From Streptomyces sp. Ncost-T10-10d (GTDB lineage Bacteria > Actinomycetota > Actinomycetes > Streptomycetales > Streptomycetaceae): 64,000 nucleotides of DNA. Of the stretch, positions 25,864-33,544 are shown piece by piece; the stretch's first letter is position 1; each line of letters opens with the position of its first letter. Made by a program: the position numbers and the translations under genes. Under the pieces are notes generated by a model that was not told the origin of the DNA, did not search any database, and saw only the letters and a list, made by a program, of their open reading frames with translations. The stretch covers positions 124,001-188,000 of the forward strand of contig NZ_FMDF01000145.1 in NCBI RefSeq assembly GCF_900091955.1. The letters run 5' to 3'.

Positions 25864-26766
25864 GTGTCCCAACCGCGCATCGCCGTATCCATCGTCACCA
25901 TGGGCGATCGCCCGCAGCAGGTCGAGGCCCTGCTGGCCTCGGTGGCCGGACAGGACGTCCGGCCGGCCCGGCTCGTCGTCGTGGGCAACGGCTCACCGCT
26001 CCCGGACTTCACCGCATTTCCCGGTCTGTCCGACCTGTCAGGCGGTGTGACGGCGATCGAACTCGACGAGAACCTGGGCTGTCCCGGCGGCCGTAACGTC
26101 GCTCTGCGCAAGCTGGCGGAGTTCGGCGATGTGGATGTCGTCATCGAGCTCGACGACGACGGGCTCCTGGTCGACGACGGGGTGTTCCGCAAGGTCCAGG
26201 AGCTGTACGCCGCCGACCCGCGGCTCGGCATCGTCGGCTTCCGGATCGCCGACGAACACGGCGAGACCCAGCGCCGCCACGTCCCGCGCCTGCGCGCCGC
26301 CGACCCGATGCGGCGCGGCCCGGTCACCGCGTTCCTGGGCGGCGGCCACGCCTTCTCCATGAAGATGCTCGCCCAGACGGGACCCTGGCCCGCGGAGTTC
26401 TTCTTCACCCACGAGGAGACGGACCTGTCCTGGCGGGCGCTCGACGCAGGCTGGAAGATCCTGTACGAGCCCGATCTGCTGCTCCAGCACCCCAAGACCT
26501 CCCCTGCCAGGCACTCCGTCTACTACCGGATGACGGCCCGCAACCGGGTCTGGCTGGCCCGCCGTAATCTGCCCCTCCCCCTGGTCCCGGCCTACCTGGG
26601 CACCTGGATCCTCCTGACCGTGGCCCGCACCCGGTCGGCGACGGGGTTGCGCGCCTGGGCCGGCGGCTTCGCCGAGGGGCTCCGTACACCGTGCGGGCGG
26701 CGACAGCCCATGCGGTGGCGCACGGTGTGGCGGATGACGAAACTGGGACGGCCCCCGGTCATCTGA
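25864..26766 (+). CDS. Family 2 glycosyltransferase
   Basis: A 300-residue GT-A glycosyltransferase: IAVSIVTMGDRPQQVEALLASV at the N-terminus, DENLGCPGGRNVALR, the acidic metal motif in VVIELDDDGLLVDDG and HEETDLSWRALDAGWKI (rhamnosyltransferase-like ED). GTG 25864 follows AGGAG at 8 bp. C-terminal hydrophobic stretch near residue 240 may touch the membrane. Acceptor unknown; it probably modifies an envelope polymer. The gene starts 122 bp after the butyrolactone receptor and may be separate from it. Confidence 0.85.
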   Translation: MSQPRIAVSIVTMGDRPQQVEALLASVAGQDVRPARLVVVGNGSPLPDFTAFPGLSDLSGGVTAIELDENLGCPGGRNVALRKLAEFGDVDVVIELDDDGLLVDDGVFRKVQELYAADPRLGIVGFRIADEHGETQRRHVPRLRAADPMRRGPVTAFLGGGHAFSMKMLAQTGPWPAEFFFTHEETDLSWRALDAGWKILYEPDLLLQHPKTSPARHSVYYRMTARNRVWLARRNLPLPLVPAYLGTWILLTVARTRSATGLRAWAGGFAEGLRTPCGRRQPMRWRTVWRMTKLGRPPVI

Positions 26767-26817
26767 TCCGCGACGGGGCCGGGTGGCACAGCGTCAGTCC
26801 CGAGACAGGAGTTGCCG

Positions 26818-27213
26818 ATGTCCGTCCGCAGGATCGTCCCCAACATCCGGACCGGCACCGGCCCCGGGGCCGAGCCGGATGCCAACACCACCGCCGTTGC
26901 CGCCGCGATGAAGCGGAACGCGGAGTTCTACGGCTTGCTGGGCCTCCAGGAGGTCATGAACCACGGCTGGATCATGACGCTCGCCTCTCCTTCCCACCCC
27001 TCGGCCCAGATCAGCATCGTGGAGGCCGACGCAACCGCGCCGGTCACACCGGACATGAGCATGGACGTGGAGGACGTGGACGCGGCCCACACCGCCACGC
27101 AGGAAGGCGGCGCAGAGATCGTGTACCCGTTGCACGACGAGGAATGGGGCGTACGCCGCTTCTTCGTCCGCGATCCCGACGGCCGGGTGATCAACGTGCT
27201 GGGCCATCGCTGA
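26818..27213 (+). CDS. VOC (glyoxalase/bleomycin-resistance fold) family protein
   Basis: A 131-residue single VOC module with the pattern NAEFYGLLGLQEVMNHGWIMTLASP and ending in FFVRDPDGRVINVLGHR, typical of small extradiol/glyoxalase-like proteins. Function unknown. ATG 26818 follows AGGAG at 6 bp. The 3' end overlaps the convergent metallophosphoesterase gene by 23 bp. Confidence 0.85.
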   Translation: MSVRRIVPNIRTGTGPGAEPDANTTAVAAAMKRNAEFYGLLGLQEVMNHGWIMTLASPSHPSAQISIVEADATAPVTPDMSMDVEDVDAAHTATQEGGAEIVYPLHDEEWGVRRFFVRDPDGRVINVLGHR

Positions 27214-28087
27214 CCGGCGACGGCCCGGTGACGCCGTCGTCGTACGGAAGGATCCGCCGCAGGAGCCCCTTGGGGTGGCCCCGCTTGCGCCATTCCCTCG
27301 GGTATCCGATGGAGACCTCCTCGAAGCGCACCCCGTCGTACCAGGTCGTACGGGGGATGTGCAGATGGCCGTAGACCATGGCCGCCACATGGAAGCGCCG
27401 GTGCCAGTCGGCGGTGAGTTCCGTGCCGCACCACTGGGCGAACTCGGGATACCTCAGGACGGCCATCGGTTCGCGGACCAGGGGCCAGTGACCGGCGATG
27501 ACCAGCGGAATCCCCGGATCGTGCGCGGTGAGACGCCGCTCGGTCTCCACCACTCGCGCCCGGCACCAGGCGTCACGGCTCGGGTACGGGTCCGGGTGCA
27601 GCAGGAACTCGTCGGTGCACACCACCCCCGTCTCGTGCGCGTACGCCAGGGACTCCTCCTTGGTCGTCGTGCCCGGTGCCCGGAAGCTGTAGTCGTACAG
27701 CAGGAACACGGGTGCGACGGCCACCGGCCCTTCGGGGCCGGGCCACAGCGGATACGGGTCCTCCGGAGTGGACACCCCGAGGCTCCGGCACAGCTCGACC
27801 AGATGCTCGTACCGTTCCCGTCCCCGCAGTTGGACCGGGTCGTGCTTGGTCGTCCACAGCTCATGGTTCCCGGGGGTCCAGATCACCCGGGCGTACCGGC
27901 CGGCGAGCAGCCGCAGCGCCCACTCCACGTCCTCGACCTTCTCCGCGACATCGCCAGCGACGATGACCCAGTCCTCGTCCGAATCCGGCCTCAGGGACTC
28001 GACGATGGGGCGATTGTCCGCCATCCCGACGTGAAGGTCGCTCACCGCGAGCAGAGAACCGCGGTTTCCGTAGGCGCGATCGGACAT
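27191..28087 (-). CDS. Metallophosphoesterase
   Basis: A 298-residue calcineurin-like phosphoesterase with all metal motifs: SDLHVG, VAGDVAE, TPGNHELW, the middle His in VIAGHWPL and YGHLHIPR. These enzymes hydrolyse phosphoesters at a bimetal centre; the substrate is unknown. In Streptomyces relatives of this protein are often beside a phosphopantetheinyl transferase gene, but none is present here. ATG 28087 follows AGGTTCTCC-like sequence on the reverse strand (GAAAGG upstream). Confidence 0.85.
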   Translation of the reverse strand: MSDRAYGNRGSLLAVSDLHVGMADNRPIVESLRPDSDEDWVIVAGDVAEKVEDVEWALRLLAGRYARVIWTPGNHELWTTKHDPVQLRGRERYEHLVELCRSLGVSTPEDPYPLWPGPEGPVAVAPVFLLYDYSFRAPGTTTKEESLAYAHETGVVCTDEFLLHPDPYPSRDAWCRARVVETERRLTAHDPGIPLVIAGHWPLVREPMAVLRYPEFAQWCGTELTADWHRRFHVAAMVYGHLHIPRTTWYDGVRFEEVSIGYPREWRKRGHPKGLLRRILPYDDGVTGPSPVSDGPAR

Positions 28088-28266
28088 GGAGAACCTTTCC
28101 CGAGGACGGACCGAACGAGATCGTCTCCCATGATGTGGCCCGGCACATCACACCCCGTCCGGCTGTCACGCGTGTGTCACAGGAGTTCCTTGCGATTGCA
28201 TCCGCGATCCCGGAGTTGATACGCATGAACCCGTAGACGATTCGATCGGCTTGGCAGGGGGACTGG

Positions 28267-28677
28267 ATGAAGTTCGACATGGGGGCGCAGGTTCTTTCGA
28301 CGCTGTCGTCGAAGTCGCGTGGGTCGAGTACGGATCTGGGGACGTTGATTCGTCAGCTGGTGCAGGCCGCGGCGCCGTTGGAGGGGAAGTTCAACGGTGC
28401 GGGGCGTGCGGCGTTCGATTCGTTCAAGGGGCGGTCGGACGAGATCACGGCGGCGTTGAACGGTTCGCTGTCGGCTCTCCTGGGTGGTCAGTCGGGGATG
28501 GAGGCGGCGTTCAGCTCGGGTGATCAGGAGAGGGCTCCCCGACGGCACCGTCCACCTCCCCGAAGGCGCGGCCATCCCCGAGGGCGGGGTCAAACTCCCC
28601 GACGGCAACGTCAAGTTCCCCGACGGTGCCCCCGTCCTGCCCGAGGGCACCACGAAGCTGCCCACCGGCCCTGGTGA
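28267..28677 (+). pseudogene. WXG100-like T7SS protein N-terminal part, fused out of frame
   Basis: The ATG at 28267 follows AGGGGG. Residues 1-88 look like a Streptomyces WXG100/Esx-type helical hairpin (LGTLIRQLVQAAAPLEGKFNGAGRAAFDSFKG, with the family W-x-G turn replaced by F-N-G). Normal relatives are about 100-110 residues long. Here the good coding signal stops at GDQE near 28530; beyond that the frame runs in the wrong phase of the toxin gene, giving an Arg/Pro/His tail to residue 136. This looks like the left side of a deletion or frameshift joint. Confidence 0.6.
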
Positions 28678-30079
28678 ACCGGCACGCTACTTCGACAGCG
28701 AGTACAACCTCCTCGACGAGAACGGCAACGTCCTCCAGAAGGCAGAAGACGCCCGGCCCGAGGGCTCCCCGGACATCCACCCGGACACGGGCGCGGACAC
28801 CCCGCACATCGGCTCGCCCGACAGGGAACCGGTCCTGGCCGGCGTCGGCGCGCACACTGCCGACAACGCCGCCCACATCGGCGACAACGCAGGCACCCCC
28901 ATCCACCTGGGCGACAGCCTCGGCAACGACCTCGGAGACGTCGGCCGTATCGGAGACGACCTCAACGGCCCCACCGCCCACACCGGCGACAACCTCCCCG
29001 GCAGCAGCCTCGGCGACAACATGCCCACCGGCCACGCCGGCGACAACCTCCCCAGCGGCGGCACCAACCACGTACCCGGCACTCACGCCGACGACCTCGG
29101 CCACGGCCCCACCGCCGGACATGAACCGCCCACCCATCACACCGGAGGACACGGCGGCGGTCCCGGTGGACCGCACGACCCGACGCCGGCCCACCACAGC
29201 GACCACGGCCCCAACAGTCATGCCGACGACGGCGTACACCACGGAGCGGACGAGCGCGCGCCGCACCACGGGTCCGACGACGGCGCACATCACGGCAACG
29301 GCGACAGCCACGATCCCGGCCCGGGCGGACACGACCCCGAGGGAACGTCTCCCCACGACCACGCGGACGACGGCACGCACCACAGCGAGAGGGACATTCG
29401 AGAGCCCGGAGGTTCACTCGCCGACGACGCCGCTCGGCGTGCTGCGGACCCGGTCCGGATCGGGGATGAACCGCTTCCGCCCCCTGGTCCGGGCAACAAG
29501 TTCCTCGGCCAGCTGCCGGAAAGCCGCCTGACACGAGATGCGGACGGTCTGATCACCCATGTCGACGGTCGCAATTTCGAGCATTTCCTCAAGGACCTTT
29601 CCTTCCAGCGCGGCGCCGCATACAAGGAAGCCAAGGAACTCGGCACCTTCCCCAGGAAACAGGTGGGTGCCTGTGTCGGATCGGTCATGGACCTGCGAAC
29701 GGGGATGGTCTTCGAGGGAATCAACGGGAAGTTCGACAACATCATCCCTGCCGACCGCGTCCACCCGACCATTGCCGCACGATACGAGTCGATCGCAGAC
29801 TCCGCACCGGCGCCGGATCACCCACTCGGACATGCCGAGGTCAAGGCCGCCAACGAACTGCTTTGGGAGCGGAAGAAGTTGGGGCTCCCCGACGGCGAGG
29901 CGGCGCTCTCCGAGCTCCGTGCATCGGTCGAGTTCCCGTACCTGCCGCACATGAAGACCGAACTCCCCGGGCGCCCCGCGGCTTTCTGCGCAAACTGCAA
30001 CATTATGCTGGATGGCGTGGACAGCTTGCAGGGCAGGTTCACCGGCAACCCGCCGACCAACGACAATTGGATTCCCTGA
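28484..30079 (+). CDS. Polymorphic toxin with C-terminal YwqJ-like deaminase domain, N-terminus apparently lost
   Basis: The frame is open from 28484, but codon bias becomes convincing only from about 28532, where LPDGTVHLPEG begins; no ribosome site supports the GTG at 28484, so the original start is probably missing. Order in the protein: PDG/PEG repeats (about 17-55); a region with repeated GDN/GDD turns (about 110-185); a His/Asp/Gly-rich stretch (about 200-300); then a C-terminal deaminase-like domain (about 340-531) with GACVGSVMDLRTG, HAE (about 450-452) and CANC (502-505), the zinc-site signature of the YwqJ deaminase family. Such domains are effectors in contact-dependent competition and deaminate nucleic-acid bases. 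The immunity gene follows with a 1-bp overlap. Confidence 0.65.
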   Translation: MVSRGWRRRSARVIRRGLPDGTVHLPEGAAIPEGGVKLPDGNVKFPDGAPVLPEGTTKLPTGPGEPARYFDSEYNLLDENGNVLQKAEDARPEGSPDIHPDTGADTPHIGSPDREPVLAGVGAHTADNAAHIGDNAGTPIHLGDSLGNDLGDVGRIGDDLNGPTAHTGDNLPGSSLGDNMPTGHAGDNLPSGGTNHVPGTHADDLGHGPTAGHEPPTHHTGGHGGGPGGPHDPTPAHHSDHGPNSHADDGVHHGADERAPHHGSDDGAHHGNGDSHDPGPGGHDPEGTSPHDHADDGTHHSERDIREPGGSLADDAARRAADPVRIGDEPLPPPGPGNKFLGQLPESRLTRDADGLITHVDGRNFEHFLKDLSFQRGAAYKEAKELGTFPRKQVGACVGSVMDLRTGMVFEGINGKFDNIIPADRVHPTIAARYESIADSAPAPDHPLGHAEVKAANELLWERKKLGLPDGEAALSELRASVEFPYLPHMKTELPGRPAAFCANCNIMLDGVDSLQGRFTGNPPTNDNWIP

Positions 30080-30450
30080 TGGCCGACGTGACACGAATCG
30101 ACATCGACGACCCCGAGGTCGATATGGATCAGGGACAGCGCCTGTTGTACCGGGGAGAACTTTTCACCGGTGAGGTCGAGGAGCGTCTGGGGGATGCTGT
30201 TGTCAGCCTGGATTCCTACCTGGCCGGAGTGCAGCACGGTCCCAGCCGTGAGTGGTACAAGGACGGCACGCTCCGGTCCGAGGCAACGGCCCGCGAGGGG
30301 CGCCCGGTAGGGGTGTCCAGGGAGTGGCACCCCAACGGCACGCTCGCTGCCGAGGTGGTGTTCGCCGACGACGGTCTGACCATGCTGGCGGACCGCCGAT
30401 GGGACGAAGAAGGCCGGCCCACGAAGGACTGGCGCAAGAGCGAGGACTGA
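30079..30450 (+). CDS. YwqK-like immunity/antitoxin protein (MORN-type repeats)
   Basis: A 123-residue cytosolic protein with repeated YKDGTLRSEA and WHPNGTLAAEVVF units, the MORN-variant repeats of the YwqK antitoxin family. ATG 30079 shares one base with the toxin stop (TGATG), so toxin and immunity are coupled. By family and position it should neutralise the YwqJ-like deaminase. It appears intact, so the cell would remain immune even if the toxin gene is dead. Confidence 0.8.
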   Translation: MADVTRIDIDDPEVDMDQGQRLLYRGELFTGEVEERLGDAVVSLDSYLAGVQHGPSREWYKDGTLRSEATAREGRPVGVSREWHPNGTLAAEVVFADDGLTMLADRRWDEEGRPTKDWRKSED

Positions 30451-30459
30451 GTTCTGCGA

Positions 30460-30682
30460 CAGCATCGAAGGTGACGTCGACTGCCGGACCACTCCATACG
30501 GAAGGGCAGTTCGGCGTCTCCTGAAGGACTGCGCCGACTGCCGATCGGTCAGCACCGATCTCGTCTGTCATGTCATCCGCCGTGTCCTCGATGCCGAGAT
30601 GCCACCGCAGATCGGCGAGCACGGCACTCGGTACGGAGGCCAGGAGGTCCAGGGCGAGGTCCACGGCGTACACGTCACTCAT
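30460..30682 (-). pseudogene. Possible truncated small gene downstream of rnpB
   Basis: On the reverse strand an ATG at 30682 opens MSDVYAVDLALDLLASVPSA, followed by VLADLRWHLGIED, which has the look of a conserved Streptomyces small protein N-terminus. After about 75 codons the frame continues without stop into the antisense of the ywqK-like gene, to 30203, where it has no coding character. I read this as an N-terminal fragment whose remainder was lost when the toxin locus was rearranged. Family not recognised with confidence. Confidence 0.35.
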
Positions 30683-30738
30683 GCCCGCAGCCTGGCCAGT
30701 CAGCATGAGCATGACGGCAGACAGGGCGCCGGTGAAGC

Positions 30739-31148
30739 GGCAGACGAGTCGGGCTGTACGCCGGGTTCTGTCGCCCGGTCGCCTCGCGGCGGCCGGGGAG
30801 ACGGCCATCCATCTAGGACCGGCATTGCTGCCGGCCTCGTGCGGTCTACCCGCGAACTCGGGCGGGCAGCCCTCGAACATTCGCGCAGGGCCGTCTCGCG
30901 ACGACCCCTCTTGACCTTGCTCCGGGTGGGGTTTACCTAGCCGCCTGAGTCACCTCAGGCGCTGGTGGTCTCTTACACCACCGTTTCACCCTTACCGAGG
31001 ACCGAAGTCCCCGGCGGTCTGTTTTCTGTGGCACTGTCCCGCGGGTCACCCCGGGTGGCCGTTAGCCATCACCCTGCCCTGTGGAGCCCGGACGTTCCTC
31101 GGGGGGATCCGAGGATCCCCACGCGGCCGTCCGCCCGGCTCGTCTGCC
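30739..31148 (-). ncRNA. rnpB: RNase P RNA (type A)
   Basis: The reverse strand folds as bacterial RNase P RNA, the ribozyme that trims tRNA 5' leaders. The P1 helix pairs GGCAGACGAG near 31148 with CTCGTCTGCC near 30739. The universally conserved 5' block GAGGAACGTCCGGGCTCC lies at 31083-31100 and the 3' block ACAGAACCCGGCGTACAG at 30754-30771. Length, about 410 nt, is normal for Streptomyces. Strong GC stems (for example around 30780-30800 and 30955-30985) are visible throughout. Confidence 0.97.
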
Positions 31149-31157
31149 GTGCCGACC

Positions 31158-31163
31158 ATGCTA
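31158..31163 (-). promoter_or_regulatory. Likely -10 element of the rnpB promoter
   Basis: On the reverse strand TAGCAT lies about 10 bp upstream of the RNase P RNA 5' end, a good sigma-70-type -10. No clear -35 is seen at the right distance. Confidence 0.45.
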
Positions 31164-31194
31164 CCCGCCTGGCGGGAGCCGCCGGACGGGGCGC

Positions 31195-31773
31195 TCAGAT
31201 GAACGCCTCGGTCTCCAGGTCGAAGGCGAACGGAGCGGGAAGGGAAAGCGGCTTGCCGAACGGGATCGTGCAGTGCTGACGGTAGTCGTCCCCCTCCGGG
31301 TCGCTGAACAGCGTCACCGAAGACTGCTCACGGTCGACCAGGAGATAGAGCGGGACGGGTCCGCGGGCGTAGCAGTGACGCTTGTCCGTGCGGTCGGCCC
31401 GAGGCTTGGACGAGGTGACCTCGACGACGAGGGCCACCCCCTCGCACGGCATCCAGGGGTCCGCTCCCCGGTACAGACGCAGTTCGGTGGGGGCGAAGGT
31501 GCCGTCGGGAATGACGTGGTTCCTGGGGCAGCGGCAGCCGCTCTTCAGCTTGAGTCCCTTGTTCCCGGAAAACTGCATCTTGGTGCGAGAGCGGGTGATC
31601 ACTTGCTCCAGAATCAGGCTGATGTAGTCCTCGTGGTCCCCGTCCGGCGGCGGCGTCACGACAATCTCCCCCTCGATCAGCTCGGCCCGGAAGCCCTCCG
31701 GCGTATCCAGCGCCAGGAAGCCCTCCAGCAGGACGTCCGCCTGCGTGAGCGGTTCGTGCGGCATGGCAGTCAT
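31195..31773 (-). CDS. Uma2 family putative endonuclease (PD-(D/E)xK fold)
   Basis: A 192-residue DUF820/Uma2 protein with AELIEGEIVVTPPP, VIPDGTFAP and VALVVEVTSSKPRADRTDKRHCYA, which supplies the D...ExK nuclease signature. These proteins are numerous in Streptomyces and of unknown purpose. ATG 31773 follows GGAAGGGG; the in-frame ATG at 31812 has no site. Immediately upstream of rnpB, same strand. Confidence 0.88.
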   Translation of the reverse strand: MTAMPHEPLTQADVLLEGFLALDTPEGFRAELIEGEIVVTPPPDGDHEDYISLILEQVITRSRTKMQFSGNKGLKLKSGCRCPRNHVIPDGTFAPTELRLYRGADPWMPCEGVALVVEVTSSKPRADRTDKRHCYARGPVPLYLLVDREQSSVTLFSDPEGDDYRQHCTIPFGKPLSLPAPFAFDLETEAFI

Positions 31774-31906
31774 GTCACGCCCCTTCCTCGGTCGCTCGCC
31801 AGACTGGGACATCAGTGGATCAGCCGTCCGTGAGATGGGATCACTTCCTTCGATCGTGGCACAGGAGGGCGCGAAGTTGTCAGATGCGGACGGGTGCGGT
31901 GAGCAC

Positions 31907-31936
31907 TTGACCCTGCCGTTGCGTCAACGTTTCTAC
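31907..31936 (+). promoter_or_regulatory. MerR-type promoter with overlapping dyad, probably leaderless transcript
   Basis: TTGACC (-35, 31907-31912) and TTCTAC (-10, 31931-31936) are 18 bp apart, and a dyad TTGAC...GTCAA (31907-31927) fills the spacer, as MerR-family autoregulators require. The expected start point falls on or next to the ATG at 31944, so the message would have no leader. Confidence 0.6.
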
Positions 31937-31943
31937 TGGACTC

Positions 31944-32684
31944 ATGCGCATCGGAGAGATCGCCGCGCTCGTCGGGGTCACCTCGCGGGCGATCCGGCAC
32001 TACCACCACATCGGACTGCTTCCCGAGCCCGGGCGCCGGGCCAACGGCTACCGCGCCTACAGCGTGCGCGACGCCGTGGTGCTGGCCCGGATCCGGCGGC
32101 TCACCGAGCTCGGGCTCGGTCTGGACGAGGTACGGGACGTCCTCGCCGATGACGCCGGGCGCGAACTCGTCGAAGTGCTCGTCGAGTTGGATGCCGATCT
32201 GGCCCGGCAGGAGAACGAGATCCGGGAGCAGCGGCGTCGGCTGGCCCGGTTGCTGGACGGGCCGGTGAGCGCCGAGGAGCCCGTGTCGCCCGCGCTGGCC
32301 GAGCTGCTGGGCGCGGCTCCGGCCACCGATTCCCCGATGGCTGCCAAGGATCGCGAGCACCTGGTGCTGCTGGACACGACGGGTGTCGGCAGTGAGGTCT
32401 ACGCCGCGCTGCGGCCCCTGGCCGAGGACCCGGCCGTGCACGCGCTGTACGAGCGGCTGGACGCACTGGCCGCGGCGCCGCTGGACGATCCGCGGATCGT
32501 CCCGCTCGCCGCCGATCTGGCCGCCGCCGTGCCGGACGAGGTGCTGGCGGCCATCCCCGGCGGGCCGGTCCTGACGGGGGTCGGTCAGGCCCTGCTCGAC
32601 GACTACGCGCCCGCACAGGCCGAGGTGGTGCGCCGGGTGATGGCGGCCCTGACGGCACGCGTGGCGGAGAGGGGAACAGGATGA
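31944..32684 (+). CDS. MerR family transcriptional regulator
   Basis: A 246-residue regulator with N-terminal MerR winged helix (MRIGEIAALVGVTSRAIRHYHHIGLLPEPGR, then GYRAYSVRD), a coiled-coil linker (about 75-110) and a longer C-terminal domain of unknown ligand. It probably controls itself and the membrane protein encoded next, with which it overlaps (ATGA). No ribosome site precedes the ATG, in line with a leaderless transcript. Confidence 0.88.
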   Translation: MRIGEIAALVGVTSRAIRHYHHIGLLPEPGRRANGYRAYSVRDAVVLARIRRLTELGLGLDEVRDVLADDAGRELVEVLVELDADLARQENEIREQRRRLARLLDGPVSAEEPVSPALAELLGAAPATDSPMAAKDREHLVLLDTTGVGSEVYAALRPLAEDPAVHALYERLDALAAAPLDDPRIVPLAADLAAAVPDEVLAAIPGGPVLTGVGQALLDDYAPAQAEVVRRVMAALTARVAERGTG

Positions 32685-33544
32685 GCGTGCGGATTGCGCG
32701 GTATGCCGTGGGGGCTGCGCCGGCTGTCGAATTGGGTCTGGGCGGCTGCCTGCTGGCGGGGGTCCGGATACCGGGTGCGGTTCTGCTCGGTGCCGAGGCC
32801 CTGGTGGTCGCCGCGCTCGGGTTCGAGGGCGTGGTCCTGTGGCGGCTCTGGCTCGTGGGCCGGCGCGCGGGTGCCGGGCGGCGGGAGGCGTTGGGTGCGG
32901 CGCTCCGCACCGTCGTGCCCGAGAAGGTGCGCCGTCTCGTCGCGCACGAGGTGCGCGCCCTGCGCAGTCTCGGGCTGTGGGTGCTGCGGCGGCGTCATGG
33001 CGTGCCGGAGGGGGCCGTTGCCGTCCCGTACACCGGGCCGCAGACGGCCATGATGTACGGCCTGGTCTTCGTCGCTCTGGTCGAGACGGTGATGCTGGCG
33101 CTGCTGATCCCGTGGCCGGTCGTGCACGGGGTTCTGCTCGTGCTCGATGTGTACGGGGTGGTCCTGGTGCTCGCCCTCCATGCCGCGTGTGTGACCCGGC
33201 CGCATGTGGTGGACGCCGACGGAGCGCTGCGGCTTCGCTACGGCGGGCTGTTCGACCTGCGGGTTCCCGCCGGGGCGGTCGCCGGTGCGCGGGTCGAGCG
33301 GCGTTATCCCGAGGGCGGGCCGGTGCGGCCGGGGGCGGACGGGGTGCTCGACCTCGTCGTGGGCGGTCAGACGACGGTGACCGTGGAGCTGGTCTCTCCG
33401 GTGGCGTTCGTGCGGCCGCTCGGGAAGCGGGGGTGGGCGCGGACAGTGCGGTTCCATGCGGATGATCCGGGTGCCGCCGTGGCCGCGCTCACGCGGGGGC
33501 GAAGAGGACCTTCGCCGAGCCAGGATCCGCCTGGGCGAGCCTGA
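32681..33544 (+). CDS. Membrane protein co-transcribed with MerR regulator
   Basis: A 287-residue protein with four likely helices: two near the N-terminus (about 10-60) and two in the middle (about 125-170, MMYGLVFVALVETVMLALLIP). A soluble beta-rich C-terminal domain of about 110 residues follows. I do not recognise a family. It is coupled to the MerR gene by a 4-bp overlap and may be its regulated target. The 3' end overlaps the convergent RNB nuclease gene by 56 bp. Confidence 0.75.
   Translation: MSVRIARYAVGAAPAVELGLGGCLLAGVRIPGAVLLGAEALVVAALGFEGVVLWRLWLVGRRAGAGRREALGAALRTVVPEKVRRLVAHEVRALRSLGLWVLRRRHGVPEGAVAVPYTGPQTAMMYGLVFVALVETVMLALLIPWPVVHGVLLVLDVYGVVLVLALHAACVTRPHVVDADGALRLRYGGLFDLRVPAGAVAGARVERRYPEGGPVRPGADGVLDLVVGGQTTVTVELVSPVAFVRPLGKRGWARTVRFHADDPGAAVAALTRGRRGPSPSQDPPGRA

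Noticed and set aside
30203-30460. Continuation of the reverse-strand frame across the ywqK-like gene
   Set aside because: It is antisense to a well-supported gene and shows Arg/Pro-rich shadow composition; only the first part from 30682 has coding character.
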